A DNA stretch of 64,000 nt from Anaerolineales bacterium (GTDB taxonomy: Bacteria; Chloroflexota; Anaerolineae; Anaerolineales; UBA4823). The notes under the pieces were generated by a model. The model worked only from the letters and a program-made list of their open reading frames with translations, did not search any database and was not told the origin of the DNA. The position numbers and the translations under genes were made by a program. This document shows, piece by piece, positions 53,886 to 62,317 of this stretch. The stretch is taken from positions 18,213-82,212 of the forward strand of contig JAFGQI010000049.1 in the NCBI GenBank assembly GCA_016935755.1, read 5' to 3'. Each line of letters starts with the position of its first letter. Positions within the stretch are counted from its first letter, which is position 1.

Positions 53886-54509
53886 TTATCTGCAGCTTTT
53901 GATCACTTTTCTTATGCGCGCCGCCTGAGCGGCGGATATATCCTCCAGGCGGGTTTCCAGGATGGCGATGAAGGCGCTTCTATTTTCGGAATCTACTGCG
54001 GGCAGGATCTTTTCGGCGTGCTGCGGCACATCTTTTGGGCGGCAGGTGCGCAGATGCTCGAGCAAAATTGGCAGAATGGTTGTCCTGCGCTCATCATGTG
54101 TGCAGGCCAGCTTCGCCAACGTCATAATCCCTGCATCTACGGTGATCACCGAGCCGTGCTGCATAGCCTTTTGGAGGTCGGCAAGATGAGCATAAATCTC
54201 ATCTGCAGCGATCTCGGCGATGGTGGACAGGGCGATCATGCCGCCCCAAACCAGGCGGTTGTTGCGGCTTCTGAGCAGTTTCAGGAAATCGCTGGCATAC
54301 CCAGCGATCAGTTCTGGCGCCAGGTAGCCGATTTCGTAGAGCACCTTGAGGCAGTCGCTCTGGATTTGGGGGTTTTTATGCCGCAGGTTTTCTGCGATAT
54401 CCTGGATGCCGGCAGCATCCCTCGTCTCAGCCAGCTCCCTGGCAAGCTCCTGGTTGGGGACTTCATCCCGCCGGTTTTGATAATAGGCGATGCGTTCTAA
54501 GACAGACAT
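53886..54509 (-). CDS. HEAT-repeat protein
   Basis: Protein of 207 residues that is almost entirely helical, with five or so HEAT-like repeats of about 35-40 residues (IQDIAENLRHKNPQIQSDCL, YASDFLKLLRSRNNRLVWGG, TVDAGIMTLAKLACTHDERR). Such repeats bind other proteins or, in DNA glycosylase relatives, DNA, but no catalytic residue of the AlkD type is apparent. It is the last gene of the WYL operon, three bases after the GyrI-like stop. Function unknown; it may serve as a binding partner of the GyrI-like protein. Confidence 0.75.
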   Translation of the reverse strand: MSVLERIAYYQNRRDEVPNQELARELAETRDAAGIQDIAENLRHKNPQIQSDCLKVLYEIGYLAPELIAGYASDFLKLLRSRNNRLVWGGMIALSTIAEIAADEIYAHLADLQKAMQHGSVITVDAGIMTLAKLACTHDERRTTILPILLEHLRTCRPKDVPQHAEKILPAVDSENRSAFIAILETRLEDISAAQAARIRKVIKSCR

Positions 54510-54511
54510 AG

Positions 54512-55150
54512 CTATGCTCCTGCCTGCTTAACCGGGTGGCGCAGGACGGTTTTGAGCTTTTCGGGCTGCGCCCGCATGGGATCGCCGAGATAAATTTCGT
54601 GATGCTTGCCATGCAGGGTAAGCCCGTTTTCAAGGGCAAAGCCGTCCATCCGGGCGATTGTCTCTGGTTCCGTCGTATAAGGGCCGAGGTGCATAACCTG
54701 GATGCAGCGGCCTTCGGCGAAGCTCTCCAGGCGCAGGCGGGCGAAACCGGGCTGGTCGCCTTTCTTCTTGCGCAGCTGCTGCAGCGCCTCGGCGAACATC
54801 TCGGCGGTGACATGGTCGGGCTGCATGATCATCACGGTGTAGGCCCAGTTATCCTTGCGGGAGAAGCTGAACTCCCCGTCTGCCACCCACCACAGGCCCT
54901 CCAGGGCCATCACGGGGTAATCGATCGGGTTGTCTCTGCGCTGCTTGGACATGAACTTGAGCGTGTAGGAAGCGCCATAGAGCGCCTGCATGGCTTCCTG
55001 GAACAGGGGGGAAGCGCCTGGCCCCAGCCCCGGCTCGATCACCCCATCCGCCATCAGGAAATTGAAGCGGGGCACCTCCACCAGTTCCACTTTCTTAGCA
55101 GAGGGCTGGTAAAGATGTTTGTATTGTTTGCGTAAGTCCAGGGTAATCAT
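54512..55150 (-). CDS. GyrI-like small-molecule-binding protein
   Basis: Protein of 212 residues with the GyrI-like/SOUL-type fold pattern: VEVPRFNFLMADGVIEPG, ALYGASYTLKF, DYPVMALEGLWW and a C-terminal VMHLGPYTTEPETIARMDGF plus EIYLGDP. Such domains bind small hydrophobic or cationic compounds and often serve as drug-responsive modules. The ATG at 55150 overlaps the WYL regulator stop as ATGA. Regulator, binding protein and HEAT protein therefore form one coupled unit. Confidence 0.85.
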   Translation of the reverse strand: MITLDLRKQYKHLYQPSAKKVELVEVPRFNFLMADGVIEPGLGPGASPLFQEAMQALYGASYTLKFMSKQRRDNPIDYPVMALEGLWWVADGEFSFSRKDNWAYTVMIMQPDHVTAEMFAEALQQLRKKKGDQPGFARLRLESFAEGRCIQVMHLGPYTTEPETIARMDGFALENGLTLHGKHHEIYLGDPMRAQPEKLKTVLRHPVKQAGA

Positions 55151-56118
55151 AGGTTTTCTCCATTTCCAGAGTAACAATCTGTGATTGCTTGGGCCCACTG
55201 GCGCACCAGGGCGCGCAGTTCCGGCGGTTCGATCACCGTGACGGCCGGCCCGTAAGCCAGCACGCTGCTGGCAGCCCAGCCGAGGTCTGGCGAGGCATAG
55301 GCGACCAGCACCCCGCCGTCCTCTTGCTGCTCCAGGCTGTCCCAGTAGAAGCGGTTGGTGTGAGCCACGTGCGCTGCCTGGGGTTCAAAGCGCAGCTTCA
55401 CCTGCACCTGCGGGGCGATCTGCCAGTCCCTGGTCAGGTATTCCTGGATATTGAAGTCCTCCGGCGGCTGGAAGACCTGGCTCAGCAGGCTCAGTTCCTG
55501 GATGCGGTCGACTCGAAACGAGCGCACCTCCTGTCGCAGGTGGCAGTACCCCACCAGATACCACCAGCCCCAGCGGTGCACCAGGGCGTAGGGATCTACC
55601 TCGCGCCTCTCCGGCGCGGGCCGGCTGCTGGTGTGGTAGATCATGCCCACCCGGCGCAGTTCGCGCACCGCCCGGCGCAGCTTCTCCAGCACGGGCGCCA
55701 GGGCTTCCAGATCGGCGCGGTGCATGCCGGTGGCGAGCAGGGTGCGCCGCGCCCAGGCGATCTCGGCGCGTTGCTCGTCGGGTAGCAGGCGGTCCAGCTT
55801 GGCCAGGGCGCCCTGGGCGGCCTCCTGGTACAGTTGCCCCCACATCTCGCCCACCAGGCTGGCGCCCAGGGCAACGGCCACGGCCTCCTCGGGGGTGAGC
55901 GCCAGGGGCGGCATTTTGTAGCCGCGCACCAGCGAGAAGCCGCCGTAGGGGCCGCGCTCGGAATAGATCGGGATGCCCATCTCATCCAACATGCCGATGT
56001 AGCGGTGCAGCGAGCGCACGGATACATTCAGCTTCCTGGCCAGGTCGGCGGCTTTCTGGTTGGGCTGGCTCTGCAGCAGCATGATCAGGGTGATCAGGCG
56101 GGTGGTGGTGTTGGTCAT
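55147..56118 (-). CDS. YafY-type HTH-WYL transcriptional regulator
   Basis: Regulator of 323 residues. An N-terminal winged helix-turn-helix (RLITLIMLLQSQPNQKAADL, NVSVRSLHRYIGMLDEMG) is followed by the WYL region: DPYALVHRWGWWYLVGYCHL with RSFRVDRI, and a C-terminal WCX-like extension. WYL domains sense nucleic acid fragments or nucleotides and often control defence or DNA-damage genes. AAGGATG precedes the ATG. A perfect inverted repeat 40 bases upstream overlaps its -10 box, suggesting autoregulation. Confidence 0.92.
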   Translation of the reverse strand: MTNTTTRLITLIMLLQSQPNQKAADLARKLNVSVRSLHRYIGMLDEMGIPIYSERGPYGGFSLVRGYKMPPLALTPEEAVAVALGASLVGEMWGQLYQEAAQGALAKLDRLLPDEQRAEIAWARRTLLATGMHRADLEALAPVLEKLRRAVRELRRVGMIYHTSSRPAPERREVDPYALVHRWGWWYLVGYCHLRQEVRSFRVDRIQELSLLSQVFQPPEDFNIQEYLTRDWQIAPQVQVKLRFEPQAAHVAHTNRFYWDSLEQQEDGGVLVAYASPDLGWAASSVLAYGPAVTVIEPPELRALVRQWAQAITDCYSGNGENL

Positions 56119-56157
56119 TCATCATCCTTCGCGCAGATCTGACGCAATTCTAAGCCG

Positions 56158-56186
56158 TAATTATGTCAGTTCCTGACATAATTATA
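56158..56186 (-). promoter_or_regulatory. operator/promoter of the WYL regulator operon
   Basis: TAATTATGTCAG (56158-56169) and CTGACATAATTA (56173-56184) are perfect 12-bp arms around three bases. A minus-strand TATAAT at 56181-56186 overlaps the repeat, so a protein bound here would block transcription of the WYL gene 40 bases downstream. Palindromic spacing suits binding by a dimer. The -35 region is weak. Confidence 0.75.
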
Positions 56187-56270
56187 CGGCGAGATGGGGA
56201 TTTGGAAGATCAGAGCATGAGATCAGTATCTTTCAAAAAGTGATAGAATTTATAAGAGGGAGCAACTTGG

Positions 56271-56438
56271 ATGCGCCAGGTAATTGTTTACCCCGGAGAA
56301 GATGGATATTTCGTGGCTGAATGCTGCAGTCTGCCAGGTTGTATCTCTCAAGGCAAGACGCGCGAAGAAGCTATTGAAAATATTTGTGAGGCTATACAAC
56401 TATATTTAGAGGTGATGGTAGAAAGAAACCAGGCCTGA
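56271..56438 (+). CDS. HicB-like antitoxin, orphan
   Basis: Small protein of 55 residues with the partial RNase-H-like HicB fold: RQVIVYPGEDGYFVAECCSLPGC, SQGKTREEAIENICEAIQLYL. GGGAG lies before the ATG. No HicA toxin gene follows: the next 180 bases hold only a 14-codon frame before the J-domain gene. Such stand-alone HicB proteins exist, often as the surviving half of a module. It sits at the border of the AT-rich stretch. Confidence 0.85.
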   Translation: MRQVIVYPGEDGYFVAECCSLPGCISQGKTREEAIENICEAIQLYLEVMVERNQA

Positions 56439-56620
56439 ATGTCAAATATGCTAATGCCTATTACTCCACCTGAAAGTGTATAGGTGAATAAATAATTTAC
56501 TAATACCATCATTGAGTTTTTAACCACCAAAGAATTTTTCATGAATAAAGCTTAGGAATCTACAATTAACCTGCCAACGATATTCATTTTGCAAATTTGA
56601 AGCAATGAAACGGTGGAGTG

Positions 56621-58651
56621 ATGGAAGATTATTATCAGACCCTAGGTGTTTCCCAAAACGCCTCCCAAGAAGAAATAAAGAAGCGTTATCGCTTCCTGGC
56701 AAAAGCATACCATCCTGACAGATTTACTGACAACGAAGCAAAAAACCAGGCTCAAGGGGAGATGCAAAAACTAAACCAGGCATACGAAATTCTCTCCGAC
56801 CCGGTAAAAAGAGCAAAATATGATCAGCAAAATCTTCAGGATCAAGAGGTAGGTAAGATTATCGATGAAATGATAAATTACCTGATCAAAGTAGGAGAAA
56901 AATGGCGATCAAATGCTGTGGAATTATTACAAATCCCGGAAATATCTTCAAACATGGAAGTGGTACATAAGATACTCAAAAGTCTGATAAATAGTGCTTA
57001 TTTAGGCATTAGCAATGATCTTATTATCAGCCACGTAAACGAGGTTGAAGGCGCTCTCATCCAGGGGACAATAATGAGCATCTCCTTGGGTCTTGAAAAA
57101 GCGGCTCGTGGCTTACCCCCTGAATATGACGAGGTTAAGCTACAATTATTGGCTTTTTTACCTCTCATTATTATGATCGAAGATATTCAAAATGAGGCAT
57201 ACAAAGATAACGGGCGACCATTTTCTGAAATAAATCAGTTGGGAGATCAAGCTGAAGATGCAATAATAACCCTAGCCAAGATTTGTGAACAAGCAGGTTC
57301 TATTCGAATAAAATTCATGAGTGGTGCGGCTAGAACGAGACCATTAGAACCTCCCACTGAGAGAAGACCAGCAGAACCATTACATAGATCCGACCAAGGC
57401 ATTTGTAGTATCTGCTTACTGCCCAGAAAGACTGCACAAGTTGCTTTTGTCCAAATTATCGGCATGATTGTCGTTTTCCATTCATCCGAAATAAAAGGAA
57501 ATCTGTGCGCCCGTTGTGCAGAAGAACGCTTTTGGAAATACACCATTATTACCCTCATGTTCGGTTGGTGGGGAATTACCTCGGCCTTTATCACCCCAAT
57601 TCTACTTATATCAAATATATGGAATTATGGAAAAACCTTTAGAATAAGGGATGAATCGGATTTTCTTGATGAAATTGCAAGACCATGGAAGGCAATCGCT
57701 ATAGTGTTAGCTATCATAGTGCCAATAGTGATTGCTGTCTCTTATCTGCGAAACAGCATTTCATTAAGCCAAGGTTACCAATTGCCAGTAGCAACAACTC
57801 GATCTACCCCGAAAACGGCCTCTATCTCACCTCCCACATCGGCAGTCCGCAGCTCATCTCCCAAAATTTCAACTGCACAGCAAGCACGCACATGGTTTGA
57901 GCAAAGAATGCCTTTTTTGGATCAGATGGCATTTGAAGAAGAAACCCACAATGGATATAACTATAGAATTAGTTCATTGTCAGCAGATCCGGTACTCTGG
58001 GGTTGGGGTTGGTGTGCAATTGATACAAAAACCTTGAACGATAATTTGAGTAAACTCTTACTAAATTTTTATGTTAATGATCAACTTGTACCTGTCGCAT
58101 ATCTGAACACATACTTTTATGATGGTGAGATTGACGTACAAGGTCAAGGTGTACAAACAGCAAGGTGCGGTATCGTATATATGGGACTTTATAGCTGGCC
58201 TTCAGGAGCCCACAGATTATTAATCAAAGCTGTATTCCTTAGCCCTGCTAATGATGGTTGGTTCAATTTCCCCAAAAATTCGACGTTCACTGATGAATAT
58301 TATGTATACAGACCTAGCCAGGCGAGTACTCAAATACCAGCTAATACAACGAAAACAGCCGAGTCACAAAAAGTAGAATGTATACTATGGTCGAAAATCA
58401 CCACTAAGGATTCTGGAAGATATCTCTGTGTTTATGGTGTTATAACTTCTTTCTCATCCGATGATGACAAAACAGTAATAAAGTTCAGCGAAAGCTCGAG
58501 TTCGTTCCAGTTTTGGGTGCTTGATGGGGGTTGGGGCCTGCCGGGAAAAGGTACATGTGTTATGGCTTACGGACCAATAGGTATTTCTTCATCGGGGATA
58601 CGACCGATTATGATGGTGAAATCTTCTAGAAATGTTCAAATATGCAAATAA
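56621..58651 (+). CDS. membrane-anchored J-domain protein with zinc ribbon
   Basis: Protein of 676 residues. A DnaJ domain (residues 1-65) with the HPD motif at 31-33 would activate an Hsp70. A helical region follows, then two CxxC pairs (CSIC near 263 and CARC near 296) forming a zinc ribbon, a hydrophobic hairpin (about 308-334), a membrane helix (about 355-375), a Ser/Thr linker and a long beta-rich C-terminal domain with many aromatic residues. The J-domain faces the cytoplasm and the beta domain is outside. The gene is AT-rich against its neighbours and is probably acquired. An upstream in-frame GTG at 56618 would add one residue. Exact role unknown. Confidence 0.82.
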   Translation: MEDYYQTLGVSQNASQEEIKKRYRFLAKAYHPDRFTDNEAKNQAQGEMQKLNQAYEILSDPVKRAKYDQQNLQDQEVGKIIDEMINYLIKVGEKWRSNAVELLQIPEISSNMEVVHKILKSLINSAYLGISNDLIISHVNEVEGALIQGTIMSISLGLEKAARGLPPEYDEVKLQLLAFLPLIIMIEDIQNEAYKDNGRPFSEINQLGDQAEDAIITLAKICEQAGSIRIKFMSGAARTRPLEPPTERRPAEPLHRSDQGICSICLLPRKTAQVAFVQIIGMIVVFHSSEIKGNLCARCAEERFWKYTIITLMFGWWGITSAFITPILLISNIWNYGKTFRIRDESDFLDEIARPWKAIAIVLAIIVPIVIAVSYLRNSISLSQGYQLPVATTRSTPKTASISPPTSAVRSSSPKISTAQQARTWFEQRMPFLDQMAFEEETHNGYNYRISSLSADPVLWGWGWCAIDTKTLNDNLSKLLLNFYVNDQLVPVAYLNTYFYDGEIDVQGQGVQTARCGIVYMGLYSWPSGAHRLLIKAVFLSPANDGWFNFPKNSTFTDEYYVYRPSQASTQIPANTTKTAESQKVECILWSKITTKDSGRYLCVYGVITSFSSDDDKTVIKFSESSSSFQFWVLDGGWGLPGKGTCVMAYGPIGISSSGIRPIMMVKSSRNVQICK

Positions 58652-58939
58652 ATTTCTCGTGAAGTTAATGATAATCGCTTGGCTAGAGCGCCGGAAAGCG
58701 AATAGATATAAAAGAAATTGTCTCAAACAAATCGGTTGATAAATATTTCCTGTTCAATAACATCGCCAATATTAGATTGACTTTCCCAAACCGCCATATA
58801 TGGTGGCGTTCGAGAAATCCGTTGCACATATGTGGCAATCTCGGAATCGTTTCATGATTTTGGCGAAGATGTTACTGGTAGGATTCAATTTTATCAAGTA
58901 TAGTACTTGGTTGAATAATTTTGGTATGAATTTCGAACA
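58652..58939. other. AT-rich intergenic region with two palindromes
   Basis: Gene-free stretch between the convergent J-domain and HEPN-motif genes. It holds two short palindromes, CGCCATATATGG-T-GGCG (58792-58807) and TTGCACATATGTGGCAA (58822-58838, two mismatched positions), but no T run of a normal terminator. No small gene is recognised. They could be sites for a DNA-binding protein or relics of a mobile element. Confidence 0.4.
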
Positions 58940-59545
58940 CTAACTACTGCTCTCAGCACAATAGAAATATTTGTTAGGTGAGTTTAAGTTATTATCCGGG
59001 TTTCTCTCCTGTATAGCAATTACATCTTGGTAAGTGGTTGTCCTTGGAATATTGTAACCATTCTTCTTTGCTATCCTAAAGAGTTCATCAACAATATCTT
59101 TTGCTTGTTGCCGCAGTTTCATTGCGCTTGCGAGACTTGCAATTGTTGGGTTAATGGTCCCATGAGATATATCGTTGCGAAAGTTTGAAAGCGTACTATA
59201 TCCAGGAAATTTTCTCCCAAGTTTCTTCTGAATTCCAGCATATCGTTTATCTCCTGTACTTTTTGCCTTGTTACGTGATACACACTTATTATAAAACCAA
59301 CCAAGCTTATGTTGCAAACCAGGATGTTGGTTTTTTTTCTTCATTCCACAGAATTGTCTCATTTGTTGAGTCATATTCATTTCTTTAATAATGTGGTTAA
59401 GGTTAGCTTCAATAAAGATACATGCAAAAAGGATTATGACTGTGCAATCGCAGAGGATAGTATCCTTATTATCACTGACGGCACGGTTAAGAGCCTGCCA
59501 GCTTATACTAATCAAAGTCATTGCATCTTCGTTTACTTCTGCCAT
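58940..59545 (-). CDS. HEPN-motif protein of the AT-rich island
   Basis: Protein of 201 residues, helical throughout, not assigned to a named family. Near residue 123 it has RNDISH, the Rx4H motif of HEPN ribonucleases (Arg123, His128), preceded by a helix (GYSTLSNF) in the expected place. HEPN proteins act as RNA-cleaving toxins or in defence systems. GAGGAG lies before the ATG. The gene is AT-rich and convergent with the J-domain gene; an inverted repeat (59576-59598) lies upstream. A partner antitoxin (MNT-type) is not visible. Confidence 0.62.
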   Translation of the reverse strand: MAEVNEDAMTLISISWQALNRAVSDNKDTILCDCTVIILFACIFIEANLNHIIKEMNMTQQMRQFCGMKKKNQHPGLQHKLGWFYNKCVSRNKAKSTGDKRYAGIQKKLGRKFPGYSTLSNFRNDISHGTINPTIASLASAMKLRQQAKDIVDELFRIAKKNGYNIPRTTTYQDVIAIQERNPDNNLNSPNKYFYCAESSS

Positions 59546-59575
59546 TTGAACTCCTCAATGAGATATATTATCTAA

Positions 59576-59598
59576 AAATCGCATACCTTATACGATTT
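59576..59598. promoter_or_regulatory. inverted repeat upstream of the HEPN-motif gene
   Basis: AAATCG (59576-59581) and CGATTT (59593-59598) frame an AT-rich core, with the nested pair CATAC/GTATG nearby. It lies 30 to 50 bases before the start of the HEPN-motif gene, where a repressor could act. A minus-strand TAGATAAT just inside could be a -10 box. Confidence 0.4.
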
Positions 59599-59644
59599 GT
59601 ATGTATTGAAAGATCAGAGAACCTGGAAGGTAGTCAATACAGCG

Positions 59645-59800
59645 TCAAAGTACAGCGCGCCGGGCGAACTCGACCCATCTTTGGGAGAGCCGCCGCTTGT
59701 CCGATCGGCCGATGAACACAACGAGGACAACTACGATGCATACTGCCAGACAGGGCACCACCAGAACGCCGCAAGCAGTCAGGAGCAGGCTGAGATCCAT
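59645..59800 (-). CDS. small single-pass membrane protein (51 aa)
   Basis: An ATG at 59800 with AAGGGAG six bases upstream opens a 51-codon frame ending at 59645. The product has a hydrophobic helix (about residues 3-30, LLLTACGVLVVPCLAVCIVV and onward) and a basic, Arg-rich tail (GRSDKRRLSQRWVEFARRAV), so it is a small inner-membrane protein with positive residues inside. It follows the Lnt-like gene on the same strand, so the two may be read together. Its GC content is closer to the host than to the AT-rich island. Function unknown. Confidence 0.6.
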   Translation of the reverse strand: MDLSLLLTACGVLVVPCLAVCIVVVLVVFIGRSDKRRLSQRWVEFARRAVL

Positions 59801-59812
59801 GAAAACTCCCTT

Positions 59813-59896
59813 CTAAACGCGCCAGACGAGCGCGCCGTCATAGACCGGCTTGCGCTGGCCATACTCGGGGCAGGAGTAAAAATCATTATGTTCCAC
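59813..59896 (-). CDS. possible 27-residue peptide between lnt-like and small membrane genes
   Basis: A GTG start at 59896, with AGGG six bases upstream, opens a frame of 27 codons that overlaps the Lnt-like stop by 11 bp and ends 13 bases before the next ATG. It contains YSCPEYGQRKPVYDGALVWRV. Overlap and packing suggest coding, but the short length, a single start codon and lack of a known family leave it doubtful. It could also be the remains of a longer gene. Confidence 0.25.
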   Translation of the reverse strand: MEHNDFYSCPEYGQRKPVYDGALVWRV

Positions 59897-61418
59897 TATT
59901 ATCCCTAGTCGCTTTCCCCTGCCTTTTACTGACCTCCTGAAACCCGGTAAAGAAAACAAAGCCCGCCAGGCACAGCCAGCCCACCCAGTCGCCCAGGCGG
60001 GTGTAGGGCGCGGCTGAGGTCCCGAGCGGCACATCGGCGGTCAGGGCGAAGGCTGCCCCATCTGGCGAGCCGTCGCGCAGGGCGATGATCCTGCCGTAAG
60101 GGTCAATGATGGCAGCGGCATAGGCGACATCGGTTTTGACCACCGCCACGCGGTTCTCCACCGCCCGCAGCACGCTTTGGGCGACCTGTTCCAGGGCGAT
60201 GCCGGGGATCTCCAGGGTCGGCACAGAGATCAGCTGGGCGCCATCCCGCGCCAGGCGGCGCGAGGTATCCGTCCAGTGGACGTCATTGCAGATGATGGTC
60301 GCCAGCCGCCCCAGGGAGGTGTCATACACCGGATAGACGCCAGCCGTGAGGATGGGCGGCTCGCCTGGCGAGGTGGCGTGGTTCTTGCCGTAAACCTGCA
60401 GGAACTCGCCCTCAGGGGTCAGCATCACCGCTTCGTTGCGCCAGCCGCGCGGGTCATCCAGCCCATAGCCGATCAGCAGGTAGGCGTTGGTCTCCGCGGC
60501 CAGCGCCTTCAGCTCGGCGGTGTATTCCACCTGCGGGTCAAAGCCCAGGCCCAGCTCGGGCATCACGATCAGCTGCGCGCCCTGCTGGGCGGCGAGACGG
60601 GCCTGCTCGCTCAGCGCTTGCAGCCGCAGGGGCTGCGACTCGGCGCTGTCCTGGTGCCCCGGAACCGGATAGTTGTGCTGGATCGCCGCTGCCCGGATCA
60701 CTGGCGCGTTCGCTGGCGCGCTCGCAAGAATGAGCAGCGAGGCGCCGACCCAGATCGCCAGGACGCCTGCCGCAGCCCCCAGCCAGCGCAGGATCGTTTT
60801 GGGCGGCAGAAAAGGCAGTTCCTCCAGCCGCCATTTCTTTTCCAGCAGGTAGATGGCGCCCTGGGTCAGGGCGAAGTTGACCAGGATGATCACGACCCCC
60901 AGGCCGTAGATGCTGAAGATCGAGATGGGTTGGAGCATCCAGGGCTGGGTGTACATGGTCTGGGCGATGAAGGCGTGCGTGTTGATCGGCGGGATGAAGC
61001 TGCGGATCATCTCGATGCCTACCCAGTCAAAAACGCCCTGCAGCACAAACCAGCGGTAGCCAGTCCGCTCGTGGAAGCGCCGGACGCCTGGGACGGTAAA
61101 GATTTGAATGACAATGATGACCGCCACCACAATTTGGATCACCATCCCGGCGGGGCTGCCAGCGAACATGCCGCCCAGGAAGACGAACAGCCAACCGCCG
61201 ATGCCGACCGCCGAACCCAGCCCCGCCCATTTTTGGGGCAGGATCCGGTATTGGGCAATCTGTGCGGGAACGAGGGCAAAAAACGCCAGAAGCCAGAGGT
61301 TATGGGGATGAAACGCCAGGATGAGCAGGATGGAGGTCAGCAGGCTGACCCCGATGCCAGCGGCGAGGCGGGTTAAATCTGTACGGGGTTTGTCTGTTGG
61401 GGTGTTTGTGGTGGTCAT
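59886..61418 (-). CDS. Lnt-like carbon-nitrogen hydrolase (apolipoprotein N-acyltransferase family)
   Basis: Membrane protein of 510 residues with six to seven N-terminal hydrophobic segments and a C-terminal membrane helix flanking a nitrilase domain. The catalytic triad Glu288 (MPELGLGF), Lys345 (YGKNHATSPGE) and Cys377 (TIICNDVHW) is intact. Such enzymes add a third acyl chain to lipoproteins, and the window encodes several lipoproteins. Relative to true Lnt the order and HPG-type features are partly kept, so I call it Lnt-like. It lies just upstream of small genes and after the exonuclease-WYL gene on the same strand. Confidence 0.85.
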   Translation of the reverse strand: MTTTNTPTDKPRTDLTRLAAGIGVSLLTSILLILAFHPHNLWLLAFFALVPAQIAQYRILPQKWAGLGSAVGIGGWLFVFLGGMFAGSPAGMVIQIVVAVIIVIQIFTVPGVRRFHERTGYRWFVLQGVFDWVGIEMIRSFIPPINTHAFIAQTMYTQPWMLQPISIFSIYGLGVVIILVNFALTQGAIYLLEKKWRLEELPFLPPKTILRWLGAAAGVLAIWVGASLLILASAPANAPVIRAAAIQHNYPVPGHQDSAESQPLRLQALSEQARLAAQQGAQLIVMPELGLGFDPQVEYTAELKALAAETNAYLLIGYGLDDPRGWRNEAVMLTPEGEFLQVYGKNHATSPGEPPILTAGVYPVYDTSLGRLATIICNDVHWTDTSRRLARDGAQLISVPTLEIPGIALEQVAQSVLRAVENRVAVVKTDVAYAAAIIDPYGRIIALRDGSPDGAAFALTADVPLGTSAAPYTRLGDWVGWLCLAGFVFFTGFQEVSKRQGKATRDNSGT

Positions 61419-61435
61419 TGGTCAGTCCTAAGCGG

Positions 61436-62254
61436 TCAATCAATTCTTCCGATCTCAATGATGCGATCCAGGCGAAAGCTGCGCTCCGCCTGGCGCAGGT
61501 GGCAGTAGGCGAACAAGTAAATGTAGTCATTGGCTGCCCGGATGCTCAGCGGGGTGATCATGCGGTCGGTCTCAGCCCCTTTGGCGTCCACATAGGTGAT
61601 GACGATGGATTCGTTGCCTGCCAGGGCTTCCTGGAGCTCGGGCGGAAGGTTGAGAACCTCCAGGCGGAAGGTCGCCGGGTGATGCTCGCTCACCAGTTCC
61701 TGCTCCTGGAAGGTGGTGGAGCCGGTTAGATCATGGTAGAAATGGCGAAAGACCTGGAAGGTGGTCAGCGCGTCGCCCAGGGCGCGGTGCGCCTGCGGCG
61801 TCTCGATCCGCAGACGGGCGGCGACCCTGGACAGGCCGTTCGAAGAGAAATGATAGCAGCGCCGGGCGATTTCCAGCGTGTCGATCACCCCGGCGGGCTG
61901 CCAGGGTAGCCTGAGGCGGGCCAATTCGGCGTCCAGGAAGCCCAGGTCAAAGGGGGCGTTGTGACAGACCAGCACCGCGCCATTAATCCGCTCCAGCACC
62001 TGGCTGGCAATTTCGGCGAACAGGGGCGCCTGGCAGACCTCTGCATCGCTCAACCCGTTCACCCGCGCCGCGCCGGGCGAGATGAGGCGCTGGGGGTTGA
62101 CCAGGCTCTGGTAGGTGTCGAGAATCTGATCCCCCTGGGCGCACACGATGCCCACTTCACAGATCCGGTCGCCGTAGAGGGCCGACAGGCCGGTCGTTTC
62201 CACATCGACCACGGCAACCGGTTGATCGTAAAACAGGTGAGGAAACTCAGTCAT
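61436..62254 (-). CDS. DEDDh exonuclease fused to a WYL domain
   Basis: Protein of 272 residues. Residues 12-180 form a DnaQ-like 3'-5' exonuclease: Asp17 and Glu19 in VVDVETTGL, Asp103 in NAPFDLGFLD, His156 and Asp161 in AHRALGDALT. From about residue 205 to the end the sequence matches a WYL domain (ITYVDAKGAETDRMITPLSI, YIYLFAYCHLRQAERSFRLDRI), normally found in regulators. This unusual pairing suggests that nuclease activity is controlled by a nucleic-acid or nucleotide ligand. It is 17 bp upstream of the Lnt-like gene. Confidence 0.92.
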   Translation of the reverse strand: MTEFPHLFYDQPVAVVDVETTGLSALYGDRICEVGIVCAQGDQILDTYQSLVNPQRLISPGAARVNGLSDAEVCQAPLFAEIASQVLERINGAVLVCHNAPFDLGFLDAELARLRLPWQPAGVIDTLEIARRCYHFSSNGLSRVAARLRIETPQAHRALGDALTTFQVFRHFYHDLTGSTTFQEQELVSEHHPATFRLEVLNLPPELQEALAGNESIVITYVDAKGAETDRMITPLSIRAANDYIYLFAYCHLRQAERSFRLDRIIEIGRID

Positions 62255-62317
62255 GGTGATCTGGTAGACGAGCCAAATATTTCAGCTTTCAAAACGCCCA
62301 CCGCCAGGAATCCGCGA

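Noticed and set aside
56439..56620. Possible HicA toxin after the HicB gene
   Set aside because: Only a 14-codon frame is found, with no HicA pattern.
59597..59908. 103-codon plus frame across the small membrane gene
   Set aside because: Low-complexity, no family pattern; the minus strand here has a better start and ribosome site.
60177..61376. 399-codon plus-strand frame opposite the Lnt-like gene
   Set aside because: Antisense shadow; the minus frame carries an intact nitrilase catalytic triad and membrane helices.
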